This document shows, piece after piece, positions 25,701 to 37,541 of a DNA stretch of 64,000 bases. Origin of the DNA: Vanilla planifolia (Eukaryota; Streptophyta; Magnoliopsida; Asparagales; Orchidaceae); the NCBI GenBank assembly GCA_023846275.1, contig CM043868.1, forward strand, positions 4,297,153 through 4,361,152, written 5' to 3'. The notes below the pieces were generated by a model, which saw nothing but the letters and a program-made list of their open reading frames with translations, ran no database searches and was not told the DNA's origin. The translations under genes and the position numbers were made by a program. Positions within the stretch are counted from its first letter, which is position 1. Each line of letters opens with the position of its first letter.

Positions 25701-27345
25701 AAGAGTGATATTGGTTTTTGAATAGCCTATGATTCAAGCTTAGTATAAATCTAAATTAGAGTAAATAAGTAAGATAGTTTATATATAGACTTAAGTCTTA
25801 TTAAAATTGAATGAAGATCCTAGATATGAACCTAGGATCAAATTATTGATAATACGTTGTGAGTCTTTTGCATTCTTAGAACAAGGATTTCAGATGAAGT
25901 AGTTCTCAAGTAAAGCATTTGATAAGGAGAGTAGGAATTGGTCTAAGCCATAAAAGAAAATGCTAAGCTCAATTAAGAAAAAGGTTGCTTGTTCTTATGA
26001 TGGATAAATCTTAGGTAGACTTGTTTGATTTAGGCAAGACATTAAGTGACTCTATTATCTCTTAGGCTATGTATTAGTAACATAGATTATGATATAAGGA
26101 ATTGTGTGAGTGCCTCATGAGAGACTTTGGATGGGTATAATGACTTAAATTAGGCAAAATGGTAAAAGAATCATTAGTGGGATTTGCATGAACCCAAATT
26201 TGTGAGTTTCCATGTTTTAGAAGGATGCCTGAAGTAAAAGCTAAGATATGACTTGGATGAGAGCTCAAGAGTACTTAGATAGACTAAATGGTTCTAAATA
26301 GGACTCTACATAAGGCTAAGAAAAAACAACTAATCTATAAGAGATGATTTTAGATGTATTAGATTATATAAACTATATTTAAGGTTTAGAGGTAATCCTA
26401 GAATTTTTTTAGAAGATGATAAGGTTCTCAGATGATTGATTTAGGGATCTTAAAAAATTTTTGGAAATACTTAGATATTAGAAAGTAGTGATTTTAATTA
26501 ATGTCATTGTGTTAAGTAGGATAATTTTCATAAGAGATAGTCTTCGATGTAATGGAACCTAGGATTGAAACCCTTGAACCAGTGACCACATATCTTGGCC
26601 TAACAAAGATTGTTGATTTATATGATGATAGACCTTGATTTGGGTTACATAGGCTTGGAGATAATTCCAGTTCATGATGGATCATTGAACATAAAATTGG
26701 TTGCATCATGCATTCATTTAGTTAGATTTTATATTCTAGTTGCTTCTTGCAATGCATGTATTATGATTGTGATAATGACATAATCGTGATTTATATTACT
26801 TATATATTATTATTACAGTATCTTAGATTACATGTAATTTTTACAATATGACTTGAGAATTTTCTATTGGGCTTTGGCTCACACCTTTCATTTTTTAGGA
26901 TAGTTGTTAATAATTTAGTATTTTAGATATTTTATTTTTCTTAGTGATAGAATGTTGATCTTTTAACTTATGGAAATAATAATTTGACTTGTAATATTGT
27001 ATTCAATTTTATTGATGGACTTTAGTTGCATTAAACTCATTTAATGGACTTTATTGTTATATATTTTATTATCATTTGTGTGGCTTTCTTATTGGTATGG
27101 ATGGCAAATACTATAGTATTTTGCATTTAGATTATTTGTATGTTATATGTTACATTGGTATCTTCTATGTACCATTATAGCTGGAAGGATATCCTAGCTT
27201 AGGATGAATCAATTCTTAGGTCATGTCGATGACCATCTTGTGAGGAAGCTTAGTTCTATGGGGTATAATGTAAGCTTGGTGATCAAATTGGGGCATCACT
27301 ACTTCTAATTTGAAGATTAAGCTAGGGAAGTGAAAGGATGATTAG
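22789..27345 (+). repeat. E1 5' LTR, interrupted and 3'-truncated
   Basis: It begins TGTTACAACTC. U3 (22.9-23.4 kb) has many TATCATATAG/TATGAT words and a partial internal duplication (about 22,940-23,020 against 23,130-23,200) absent from the 3' LTR. A copia-like LTR interrupts it up to 25,510. The match to the 3' LTR stops near 27,345, just after GAAAGGATGATTAG, so the U5 end and primer site are gone. Without the insert the LTR is about 3.4 kb. Confidence 0.8.
24396..25510 (+). mobile_element. Copia-like solo LTR, inserted in the E1 5' LTR
   Basis: The 3' half (24,900-25,510) aligns with the end of the solo LTR at 14,125-16,076: a TTCATCATCACTTCC block, the TTTAATTAAxATA block, ATATATTTTAAA, and the end TAGTAATTCACCCCCC followed by CACTTCA. 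The 5' half does not match, so this is a related subfamily. The left end is uncertain: TGTTGGGCTTC at 24,396 is my best choice, but no target duplication fits it. An alternative start is 24,258, where TGAAT would pair with TGAAC after 25,510 with one mismatch. Confidence 0.7.
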
Positions 27346-27760
27346 AAAATTTTACAAACATTTAATGGTGATAAGTTTTCCAAATTTTTTAAATTGGTGA
27401 AGGCAACTAAGTCAATTGATTAGGTTAAGCATTACATGCTAAACATGAGGCCAATAAAAAGAGAAAAAGATTTTATTCTTATTAAAATAAGATAAATATC
27501 AAGTCTTATTATAGGAAGTAGTAGAAGACATCTAATGGAAGCAATCAGGTGGCACCTATTCTAACTCATCTTATTAGTGAGAAGCAGTCAAATCAACCCA
27601 TGAAATTGGTTCTAAGGTGCTGATGTTTTTGTAGGGGGCATGGTGATGCTTGTAGATATCTGGATACTTTTCTTATTTGAGTCTTAGTCAAAAGAAAATA
27701 CATGATCTTGAGTGTCAATAAATGATTTAGGGTATCGATCAAGTAGGAGCCACATCAAGA
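27346..27760 (+). pseudogene. E1 gag relic
   Basis: The sequence enters gag at 27,355 with TFNGDKF, which corresponds to the PPTF.G..D block near the start of chromovirus gag, so the first part is deleted. At 27,545-27,670 an eroded stretch reads CFCRGHGDACRYL, matching the C..CG..H.G.C first half of the double zinc knuckle. Stops and frameshifts are frequent. In a live element gag forms the particle shell and binds the RNA through this knuckle. Confidence 0.65.
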
Positions 27761-28019
27761 GGATTACCTTACATATATATATCTTACTCATCAACATGTT
27801 ACAAAAGCATCTGATGTCATTACCAATATGCTTTTATTCTATGATGTTAGCTTTATTATATTATTTGATATGAATGTATCACTTTATTTTAGATCTTAAA
27901 TTGCTTAGGGGACTAACTGTTAATTATGTTAGCCTTTGATGGTGAGGTTACCATATAAAGAGTAAATTCCTACTAGACTTAAAATCAGAGCAATTCTTGT
28001 TATTCTTAGTAATGGATTT

Positions 28020-29060
28020 AAGGTTGAACTTATTTGCATACTCTTATGTATTTTGATATTATATTAGGCATAGACTAGATGAACCAACATGGTGTAATGA
28101 ATGATTGTTGGGAGAAGAAGGTCCATATATAGGTAATAGATTTGGTTGATTTACTTTGGAATTAACTACCACATTCTTATAATATCAAATATTTAGGCTT
28201 TAGTTTTGATTTTTAGAGGCTGCATTAGTTTGTTGGAATTCATATCTAATTCCAAGACTATGACATTAGTGTTATAAGATACCCTTTTATATATCTTTAT
28301 GTTTTTTCAAGGAAGTTGCTTGGTTTGTCATTAGCAAGAGAGCTAAAGTTTTCCATAGATTTGGATCCCATAGCCATTCATGTTACAAATGAACCATATC
28401 ACGTGGCTCCAATAGAACTTCATGAGCTTAAGGTCTAATTGTAGGACTTGATTAAAAAGGGCTTGATTAGGCATAGTTTTTCATTATGAGGAGCTCATAC
28501 TCTCTTTATTAGACAAAAGGATGTTAGTTTGTGCATGTGTATGAACTACTAGGAATTTAATAGAGTTATTATTAAAATTTTGTATCTACTACCTTGGATT
28601 TACATGATCAACTATAGGATGCAACAACATTCTCAAAGAATGATCTTTGATCTAGATATCATTATGTTACAATTAGAAAGAAGGTCATTCTTAAGACAAC
28701 TTTCAAAACTTGATATGGACATTTATAGTTAACAATTTTACTTTTTAGGATATTTAATGCACTTGCAATGTTTATAGATCTCATGAATCATGTTTTCCAA
28801 CCCTATATTGATTAGTTTGTTATTATGTATATTGATGACATATTAATATACTCTAGGAGTAAAAAGATGCATGCTGAGTATCCCAATATTATGTTAAAGG
28901 TTCTTAGGGAGAAGCAACTAAATACAAAATATTCAAAATACTCCTTTTGGTTGGATTTAATTGTCCTTCTATGTCATATTGTCTATGCAACAAGAGTGTC
29001 AATAGATCCTAATAAGGTGTAGGCTATCACAAATTGGAGAAGAACCACAATTGCTTTAGA
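28020..29060 (+). pseudogene. E1 protease-reverse transcriptase relic
   Basis: At 28,049-28,130 the frame reads YFDIILGID*MNQHGV, the block at the end of chromovirus protease (FDVILGMDWL..Y). The RT starts near 28,361 with DLDPIAI, then PYHVAPIELHELK and LIKKGLIR, matching PYRMAP.EL.ELK..L..LL..G.IRPS. At 28,490-28,560 comes the GAHTLFIRQKD block. The active-site box reads YIDDILIYSRS, with Tyr-Ile-Asp-Asp at 28,828-28,839 intact, followed by LREKQL and KYSKYSFWL (28,893-28,951). Many stops and at least four frameshifts separate these pieces, so it is dead, but the family call is firm. Confidence 0.92.
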
Positions 29061-31080
29061 AATTTATAGCATTTTGGGGCTTATGAGGTATTATTGTAAG
29101 TTTGTACCCAAATTCTTTAGAATTATAGCACCCTTCATGAAATTAACTAAGGCGTAGTTTTCTTTTGGTCTAGCTAGTTTGAGTAGAAAGCATTAATAAG
29201 AAAGTTGAGTTTATCTTAAATGTTGTCAATGTCAGAGTAAGATGAGCCTTATCATGTGTTCATCGATGCTTCACACATTGTTTTAAGAGTGATCCTTATG
29301 TAGAATAACTAAGTTATGGCATATGCCTCTAGGAAGTTGCATGATAATGAGCATAATTACCCTAACATGATTTAAAGTTGGCAATAATTATCATTGCACT
29401 CAAGATTTGGTAGGATTACATATATAGTTTTCATGTTAAACTTTTCTCATATCATAGAAGCCTCAAGTATATTTTCATATAAAGAGAGCTTAATCAAAGA
29501 TTGAGATAATGGTTAGAACTTATAAATGATTCTAAGTTAAATATCAAATATTATGTTGGAAAAAAAAATTTAGTATTAATGCTCTAATTAAGGGTGTAGT
29601 CCTTAGAACCTTGTTGGAAGATGACTTGAAGAGAAAGGCCATATTGTATTTTAATAAGGGTTAGAATTAGTTAGATGTGTAGTCCCAAGTTGTTTGATTC
29701 AGTTTGCTTCCTTTTCATGTTGATTAGTTTGATGAATTTAGGGCATTTCAATAGAAGAACCTAGTGTTTTAGGAGGTGTTAACCCAATTACAGTGGGGAG
29801 AGTTTGAGGATTTTTTCCTGAGAGATGGTATTCTAGTTTATTATGGTGGATGATGTATTCGTAAGCATCAGGGATTCAAGAAGAGCTTACTAAGAGAGGC
29901 TTATGATAGTAGTTTGGTAATTCACCATAGAGAAACAAAAATATATTGGAACCCTAAGGCCTACTTTTAGTGGAATGGTTTGAAAAAGGATGTGGCCACA
30001 CTATGTTCAAAAGAGCATAATTTGTCAAAAGGTTTAGGTGAAAAATCAAAAACTTGATAGTGTACTCCAAAATTTAGCCATACTAGAGTGAAAATGGGAT
30101 GAAATCACTTTGGATTTTTCTCAAGTTTGTTAGAGACCATACAAGACAATGACATGACTCAAGTTATTATGATATGGTTGACTAAATCAACTCACATTTT
30201 AGTATTGAAAAAAATTGATTCTATAAGTAAGCTAACAGAGCTTTATGCGCAATGATACTACTCTTTGATTTAGCATAGCTTACCATCCTCAGACTGATGG
30301 GTAATTAGAGAAGACAATTTGGACCTTATAAGATCTTTCAAGACTTAGTATGTTGTCTTATTTTATAGACTTATTTAAGCATTTTTCTTTGATAGAATTT
30401 GTGTATAATAATAGCAACCTTGACCATTAGCATGACACCATATGAGGCTTTGTATGACTAACATTGTAGATCTCCATTATGTTAGGTCGAGCATGAGTCC
30501 AAGTAAGCTTTTGGATCTTAGATTATACAATAGACTACTAAAGAGATTCATTGATAGAGGAATAGATTGTGAATTGTTCAAGATAATTAAAAGGAACTTT
30601 GATTATAAGCAAACATTAATTAGTTCTAAAATTGGAGAAAAGCCATTCCTTAAAGTTAGCTTAATGTGAGGAGTATTTAGAGTTGGTAAAGCTTCCCAAT
30701 TGTGGCCAAGATATATCGGGTCACATCAAATTATGGAAAAGATTGGATCAGTGGCATTTATACTTCACTTGCACATTGCTCTATGTGGGATACATGATAT
30801 TTTTCATGTATCTAATTTGAAGAAATATGTACCAAACCCACCTCATGTCCTTCAAGATAATTCTAAGGATTTTTTGTTACAATTAGATTTATCTTATCAT
30901 AAATAGTTGGTGCATATTTGGAGTTCAATATTAAGCAGGAAAGAAATCAAAATCTACTTATGGTCAATGTTCTTTGAAATAATTAGGAAGAATGAGTGGT
31001 TAGCTAGGATGTAGAAAGCTAGGTTCATCATAAATGGATAGAGCTATTTTCTAAATTTTATAAATAAAATTCTAATTAAT
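29061..31080 (+). pseudogene. E1 RNase H, integrase and chromodomain relic
   Basis: RNase H pieces: YHVFIDASHIV (29,250) and MAYASRKLHDNEHNYP (29,305-29,365). Integrase pieces: the zinc-binding HHRETKIYWNPKA (29,922-29,970), LTKSTH-like sequence (30,180), TDG for the HPQTDG block (30,290) and MTPYEALYD (30,430). The segment between the last two lacks the SDRDP block, so the second catalytic Asp of the DDE triad is deleted. The C-terminal part reads WPRYIGSHQIMEKIGSVAF, then CGIHDIFHVSNLKKYVPN (30,703-30,843), diagnostic of this chromovirus family. An eroded chromodomain follows to about 31,060. The element cannot integrate. Confidence 0.9.
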
Positions 31081-31090
31081 GTGAGGAGAA
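31081..31090 (+). other. E1 polypurine tract
   Basis: GTGAGGAGAA lies directly before the 3' LTR start (TGTTATATC at 31,091). In retrotransposons this purine run primes plus-strand DNA synthesis. It is short and eroded, but its place is exact. Confidence 0.6.
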
Positions 31091-32949
31091 TGTTATATCT
31101 CAATTTTTGTTAGCTAAGGCATGTTAAATTCCTCATTATTTTATTAAATAAATAATTGTAATAATTTAAGCTAGATGTTCTAAAACATGATCATAATAAG
31201 GATCATATAGAACAATGGTAAGATCAAACAGTATAATGAGAAAGAAAAATTTGGCGAAAAGTTTGGTTCTAAATATCATATAGTATAAAATTAGGTTATT
31301 ATATAATATAATTATATTAATCTAAGTAATAGAGTGACTATCATGATATAAAGTCATTGATTGTATTTGTATGATAATAAGATAGTACAATAGTAACATA
31401 GCCTTAATATGATAAAAAGTTTAGAATAAACTAAGATTTGTAATTATGTAGTTCTTGATACTAGACATTAGAACTTAGATGCACTAAATCTAAGGGTTAG
31501 AAAATAATGTGATTAGAGATGGTTACACTAAGCTTAAAGGAAGTTTTAGCATTAGATTTTGATGGTTTAATCTTTAGTCATAAGGCCTAAGAAAAGAACA
31601 AGGCTTTATTTTTGTATTACATATTATGATTTACTAATTAACATGGAGACCTTAGTTGTTTAACCAAGGATAATTGCACATGCAAGTTTCAAGTATACCA
31701 CACCTTTCAATGTATGCTAACACCTTTAATGCTCCTATAATAAGCCTCCACTTACAACTATGCCCTTAGTTCCCACTACCTTATGTTGTTAATGATCTTC
31801 ATTATTTTGTCTCTTTAATTTGTTTCTCAATTTTTGGCTTACTTGATGATTTAATAAACCTATAATTTAGTTCCTGATCATAGTGCCTTCTTTTATAATT
31901 CAAGTCCTATTGAATCTTTTTTTTCTAATAATAAATATTTTTTATAAAATCAAATTCTATTATCTTCTAAAGTGATCTTAGGAGATTTATACTTACATTA
32001 GTCCTATTAACTAGTTTCTTTAACTTTATATCTAACAACAAAAATCTTTAGCAAGTATTCACTAGCCTCTTCAGTTAGCATCAACAATTTCATTTGTTAA
32101 TGCTCCCTTGTGTTAGAAGAAAATTCTTTCCACCTATTACGAGCCAATAAGGTCATGATCATCGATAGTAAATTGCATCTGGGTCCCATAATTATTGATT
32201 CCTTAATACAATTTGATAAATATCTAGGGGTATCACTTTGCATATATGCTCATCAATATAGTTTTTATGATGGTAAATGTCCCCTATCTTTTGTTTCAAC
32301 TCTCACCTCAGAGTCTTTACAAATCTATTCTACAAAATAGGATGCCAGATGTTATGTAGTCTCTTAGTTTAATTTTTTTACAAGACTTTTTATTATTACA
32401 ATATTTTCACTTTCAATGTCAATAATAATACTAATAAGTTCTTTTATTTGAATTCATATAATGAAAAGTTTTTTCTTTACTTCATGAGAAATGTGCTTTG
32501 GACTCGTCATAAGAAATAAGTTTCATTAACTTAATGAGGGATTTCAAGTATCTATTTAGCTTTAGTTGTAATTAGTTCTTTATTCTTCTTAAGCCTTTTT
32601 AGAAATAATTTAAGACATAATTTTTAGGATTCTTATTGTATGCTTCCTATCTTCTTATAATGATTATAATACTTTTAGGTTCTATTGGTAAATATTGTCA
32701 TAACATACTTTATAGGATAATAGTCTTCTATTTGCAACTAATTTTTAGATTTATACTAAAACTTCTTAATGTTTTGTCCTTTTGGTTTATCTATTTACAT
32801 TCATTTTTCTTTTTTATAACCATTACAAATATTTTAATATTTATTAATGATTAAATAAAAAAAGAGTTAATTTTATAATAATAAGATAGTAAATACTTAT
32901 AATATATTTTGATATTATTTGCATCTTATTAATGGGTATTTCCAAATTC

Positions 32950-33660
32950 ATAGCTTATTATCAAAAATTTTTGGTAAATTCTTGTACCAATTATTCTTGT
33001 TGGTGTCATAAGTTATGATACTTTTTCTACCATTCCTCCATGTAACCTATGAGAAAAACTTCTTCTTTGATTAAATTTTTAAATTGGCTCCATGTTAATT
33101 TTGCAACTATTCCAGTTCTAAAGTGTGTATTCTACTAGGCTAATCATGATTTATCTTTTTTAATCTAGCATATCACACATTATTAGTTAAGGAATAATCA
33201 TATAAAAAATAATGAATCTAATTATTATAACTGACTCTAATTTTCTATATTCACTGTACCATCATAAATAAGAAAGTCAAATGTAACATCAAGTTTGAAA
33301 GGATGTTGTCAATTGTAATGAATTAAAAAGGTGGCGTTGATGATGTTATCTTGATCTTCATATCTAATTATCATTGATTTAGCACATAATTTAGAATTCT
33401 CTTAGATAAGTGTATTTTCTTTTAGTAGATTATCTTTAAGATCCATCATTAGAGATGATTGGATTTTTGCATCATCTCTATAAACTTATATTTGTTAGGA
33501 TAATGGAGTTACTCGTGTCTCCCGGCTTGTTGGTTTCTTAATCAAGTAAATTGCCTTGACTAAGACCTCATTTTCTTTATTCTCTTTTATACCTTACTCT
33601 TCAACTACTTTGTTTTTAGCTCCTTCCATCAGCATCAAACTGAAGGACTTTAATACTAAA
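32950..33660 (-). pseudogene. Element F gag relic
   Basis: On the minus strand, near 33,300-33,240, a frame reads FKLDVTFDFLIYDGTVNIEN, matching the start of a plant retrotransposon gag type (K.D.P.FDG..D...L..WL). At about 33,110-32,960, KLTWSQFKNLIKEEVFLIGY is followed by YMEEW, HNL and VQEFTKNF. These fit the TW..FK..L...F.P..Y.......W..L.QG..SV.EYT..F consensus. Several stops and shifts break it. Upstream, near 33,640, a possible start reads MLMEGAKNKVVEE. Confidence 0.7.
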
Positions 33661-33695
33661 AATGATATGATCTATCTACAAGTTATTTTATAAAA

Positions 33696-33709
33696 GCACT
33701 TGATAACAA
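33696..33709 (-). other. Element F primer-binding site (initiator methionine tRNA type)
   Basis: Minus-strand reading TTGTTATCAAGTGC differs at a few positions from the usual plant TTGGTATCAGAGC, complementary to the 3' end of initiator Met-tRNA. It lies next to the presumed LTR end at 33,712. Confidence 0.55.
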
Positions 33710-33711
33710 CC

Positions 33712-34440
33712 TTATTTTAGAGTTGTAATAACAAAATTATAGTTTGAAAATGATAAACTAAGAAGGAAAGAGAAGAGAGGAGAGTTTTTGTCACAAGAAG
33801 ATAGAATTTGTTTCATTCACTTATTTTACTCTTTTATATAATATTTATATATAATATAGCATTATAAAATATATATTATTTTAATTTTTACAAACAACAT
33901 GAGGTTTTGACTATGAAAGACATAATAAAGTTAGTTCTTCAAGGGTTTATTGACATATGAGTGCTATTGCACACACATAGAAGACCATGTTGTTGGCATT
34001 GTTCATGCATGCAGGCATTGTTTTCACTCACAAAAAATGCCCTACCATGCACGTGTAATAAGTTTACCTACTGTACAAGAAGTCTATGTGACACGATAGT
34101 TGTAGTAGCATATCTATATAGATATTCTCCCCATGACATGTGTGGTGGTCACATGGCTGGGTTTGTCGGGCGCCACACCTCATGAGCATGTTAATGTCTT
34201 CATGAAAAGTGTGCACTCTATAACATGCTTACAATGAACATCCACACATTAATATGTGCACAGTTCTTTTTGGCTTATGCCATTTGATGATTTTTATCAT
34301 TTTGTCTCTCCCTCAATTGTTTTCAAAATTTTTAAAATTTGTGATGATTTAATGAATTTATAATCAAGATCATTAACACTTGGAGATAGCTCCAAATATT
34401 GGTTGACCACCAAATATCAAATTACTTACATCATATATTC
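33712..34440 (-). repeat. Element F 5' LTR with G+C-rich module
   Basis: An A+T-rich flank (33,780-33,900) holds TTCATTCACTTATTTT and TATATA runs. Next is a G+C-richer block (33,961-34,260) packed with TGCATG, CACATG and GTGCAC words, then a T-rich block with a TGATTTAATGAATTTATAATC segment. The same order is seen at 58.2-58.87 kb. The plus-strand open frame in the block (33,961-34,185) is rich in His, Cys and Arg and is judged non-coding. Confidence 0.6.
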
Positions 34441-35226
34441 ACCTAGATTAGATAGTTTAATTTCTTATTATATGTCAATATGATTATGATATTAATTTGA
34501 ACTTAATTTATATTACCTATATATTATTATTATAATATCTTAGATTACATGTAACTTTTATAATATGACTTGAGAGTTTCTTTTTGGCCTTGGCTCACTC
34601 TCTTTATTTCTTTTGCATGTAGGATTAAGAGATAGGAGATCACAAAAGAACTTATGATTAGGAGAGTTGTTGATCACTTAATATTTTTAATTATTTAGCT
34701 TTTCTTAGTGGTAGGATGTTGATTTTTAATTTAAGGGTGTTATAATTGAACTTTTATATTGCATTGAATTTTATTGATATACTATAGTTGTGTTAGACCC
34801 ATTTGATAAACTTTATTGTTGGATATTTTATTTCCATTCATGATATTTCCTTTTTAGTTTAGATGATGAATGCTATAGTTTTATGCATGTACATTATTCA
34901 TATTTCATGTTATATTGATACTTTGGATGTGTTATTATAGTTGGAAAGTTACTTTTGCCCTCAATGACCTAGTTTCTAAGTCATATGGATATTTGGTACC
35001 GGGGTTTAGTTTCATTGTGGGTGACACAATGAAAGCTTGGTAATTAAATTGGAGATGTGATTTTTGATTTGATTATTAAGAATGGGATGTGAATGGGTGA
35101 TTGGCCAAATCCAATAATCTATATAAGGGTTTTTGCACCCAATAGTAAAAGAAAATATGAGCATGACATTTAGATTCTTATGTGATGGCTTTCTCACCCT
35201 TTAGAGTTTAATAGAATACTCTTAGA

Positions 35227-35391
35227 TGTTGGTCCCTTAAACACCTAATAAAGGAGGTGAATTATGCATTTTGAAAATTTTAAAGTCTTTAAATAATACA
35301 TTTTTTAAAAGTTACTTTCTCTTCTATTTTTTATCTTTCATAGAGTGAATCTTAAACAAATAACTTTAGAAAAAAAATTACTTTTGAAGTC

Positions 35392-35448
<57 letters not shown>

Positions 35449-36550
35449 CATAAATACAACCACATTATCTCAATAGTATTAATGCCTTTAAGCGGTAAGC
35501 AACCAATGCAAAGCATTTACTTGAAAAATGAGAGAGTTAGAACCTAGTAGCCTATGGGTGTAGAAAACTTACCATCACCTTATGTTTTGTAAGTATAATA
35601 TGATTGTAGTGCACTTAAATAAAAAAATCAAAGTGAAAAGGTGATGATAGTCTACACTTGCATTTTGAGATTTGTGAAAGAGAGGAGTAAAGAAAATGTG
35701 AGCTTTGTCAATAACTTACAAGAAAGTAAATGTGCTAAATGGATAGTTAATTTAGTATTGTTAGTACATTAGTGAAGAAAAGTACAAAAGTAAAAGTAAA
35801 ACAAAAAGCATAATTCTTATGTTAGAGAAAGAGAAAATTAAGAGTAAGCAAAAGAAGATATAAAACACACAAAGGAGTTATTATGGCTCACTCAATTGCC
35901 TAAGTTTAATGTCTCCTATCCTTCCTTCAAAATCTGACAATTCTAAGCTGCTTAATTGCAAAATTTAAGACAAATACTAATCACAAATATCAACTACTCT
36001 TTTTATGGGATCAAGACACCCATTTATGGAATCAAGGTTAACTTGATGCACCCTCAAGGATGGTTCAAAACAAAATATAGAACCCTCTTTTGTCTTAACC
36101 ACTTACAACTCTTATAAACCACAAGAAAAAGATTAGAAAAATTAATTGTACAAGTATTGAAAAATAAATCCTAAAGCTTGCACGATTGTAATCATGAATT
36201 CTTAATTTGTAGAAACTTGTGTGAAACTGTAGCTTTTCAAATTTCATAAATAAAAATTCAAAGCATGAAGATACATTTTTTTATACCTTTTTTGCTTTAT
36301 TTAAGAAATGGAAGAAAATGTTGTTCATCATAAAAATTGAATGAAGATCATATGAAAAAAGGTGAATAACTAAAAAATAGAAATCGTTTCTAATGGTATG
36401 ACAACTTTTGGAAGAATGACCCTCCAAGATACATGTGACATTACTGGAGCACAAGGAAGCAATGAGTGTTAAAAATATTAAGAGGGATTGGAGGAAATAA
36501 TAACTTAATAGAGCAAGAATCCATAAAAGAATGTGATATTTATACACTCA
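35227..36550 (-). mobile_element. Copia (SIRE/Maximus-like) solo or truncated LTR, minus orientation
   Basis: On the plus strand it begins TGTTGGTCCC and then has AATAAAGGAGGTGAATTATG, the reverse complement of the CATAATTCACC block near the 3' end of SIRE-like LTRs. At about 35,880-35,925, ATGGCTCACTCAATTGCCTA corresponds to the GTGGTTCGG..CAATTGCCTACGTCC block typical of these LTRs, with CG sites lost. The right end is uncertain; TATACACTCA at about 36,550 is one candidate. No target duplication was found and no internal region adjoins it. Confidence 0.6.
35395..35444. repeat. (TA)n microsatellite
   Basis: Pure TA dinucleotide run of about 25 units followed by TACATACATA, inside the copia LTR. 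Confidence 0.97.
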
Positions 36551-37370
36551 GGAGTTAAAGATGAAGGCAAAAGTGTTTAAATATAGTTAAAGAGACTATG
36601 ATAGTTCAACATGGTTAGCCATGCACAATAACCCAAGCTATGGTTGGCTTAGATATGTTGTAAAATTAAAACTCTAAAATTAAGAACAAGTTAGTAGGTA
36701 GAAAGATGACATGATTTCAAAATTTTATAAGGTATAGCTACCATATTCAAAAGTTATAATATAATATATCAAATTGTACATATTAAGCCAACTTTTCAAA
36801 AAAAATTATTTAAGTGCATTTAGAGTTATGTGGGAGGAAATATGATCCAAATCCTACAAAATGTCATCAACATTGCATCTACCTTTAATATAAATAATAT
36901 TAAATTATCAAATTTAAATTAGGTTATTTTAAACTTTATTTCACTTAATTTGAACTAGTATTAAGAAAGATATCCAAACAATGACTAAAAACTAACATCT
37001 AGTTAATTACGTAAGTTAGGCTAAATGTAGTTTGATGTTTTTTATTTTTATTGTTTATTTGTTAAGCTTTAATTAGATATAATAAAAATAGCTGGACTAG
37101 ATCACAAAAACACATATTTGAAGAAGGAAATATAATAGGCTATAATTCTATTAAATCTATGTGTTGTAAAAACTAAGAATTTAATAAGTAGTTCTTATAT
37201 ATACTTTAAGATAATAAAATTAATTTTCTAAAATTGGATGTGTGTGGATTAAAATGATAATAAATTGATGTGATCTTAAGATGCATGCCATGATTTCAAA
37301 TGCGATAAAAAAAATTCTATTTGAGCATAATTAGAGCTCTTTAAGAGAAATCTAATGACAATGAATTTAT
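36551..37370. other. Unassigned A+T-rich DNA
   Basis: No coding or terminal motif was recognised. Confidence 0.3.
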
Positions 37371-37374
37371 AATT

Positions 37375-37525
37375 ATTATAAGCCTAGTAACTACTTATGG
37401 ACTTTTAAAGAAAATTATATAAATATAAATTCTTTTATTACTAAGATAGTATTATAATTTTTCAAAATAAGACTTACCACCTCAATTGGATGAGATTAAA
37501 AGAAGATTGTGGCTATGTTATGCAA
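37375..37525 (+). repeat. Dispersed repeat R1, left copy
   Basis: Aligns over about 150 bp with 54,335-54,500. Shared blocks are AATATAAATTCTT, ACTAAG, ATAATTTTTCAAAATAAG, CTTACCACCT and GCTATGTTA in the same order. The two copies lie on either side of element D, so they may be the first part of D's LTRs, but no TG start was found. Confidence 0.55.
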
Positions 37526-37541
37526 AGCATTTAAAAGGAAA

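Larger units (their letters stand above)
31696..34440 (-). mobile_element. Element F: minus-strand LTR element with gag relic, 3' side truncated
   Basis: Read on the minus strand it has an LTR (about 34,440 to 33,712), a primer-binding site at 33,709-33,696, then a gag relic (33,640 to 32,950), then unassigned decayed sequence to 31,696. No reverse transcriptase or integrase motif is seen in the remaining 1.2 kb and no second LTR is found at the left edge. The LTR is homologous to the solo copy at 58.2-58.87 kb. A 76-codon plus-strand open frame (32,110-32,340) shows no domain. Confidence 0.65.
31091..35168 (+). repeat. E1 3' LTR, interrupted by element F
   Basis: Starts TGTTATATCTC, ends GCATGACA. 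It matches the 5' LTR to about 31,695 (shared CAAGTTTCAAGTA), then jumps to unrelated sequence, and matches again from about 34,480 (TATATTATTATTATAATATCTTAGATTACATG). The middle of the LTR, about 2 kb in the 5' copy, is missing here, so the F insertion was accompanied or followed by a deletion. Confidence 0.8.
22784..35173 (+). mobile_element. Element E1: full-span Tekay-type Ty3/gypsy chromovirus with target duplication
   Basis: The 5' LTR starts TGTTACAACTC at 22,789 and the 3' LTR starts TGTTATATCTC at 31,091; the 3' LTR ends GCATGACA at 35,168. TTTAG flanks both sides (22,784-22,788 and 35,169-35,173), which supports one insertion event. The LTRs align at many points: 22,795-22,990 with 31,097-31,290, 23,400-23,640 with 31,425-31,680, 26,780-26,880 with 34,490-34,590, and 27,250-27,345 with 35,030-35,110. 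Between them lie gag, protease, RT, RNase H, integrase and chromodomain relics in order. A deletion removes the end of the 5' LTR, the primer site and the start of gag. A copia-like LTR sits in the 5' LTR and a gag-bearing element (F) in the 3' LTR. No protein could be made from it. Confidence 0.88.

Noticed and set aside
35395..35444. Replication origin or matrix-attachment element at the TA run
   Set aside because: A simple microsatellite in an LTR explains it; nothing else supports an origin.
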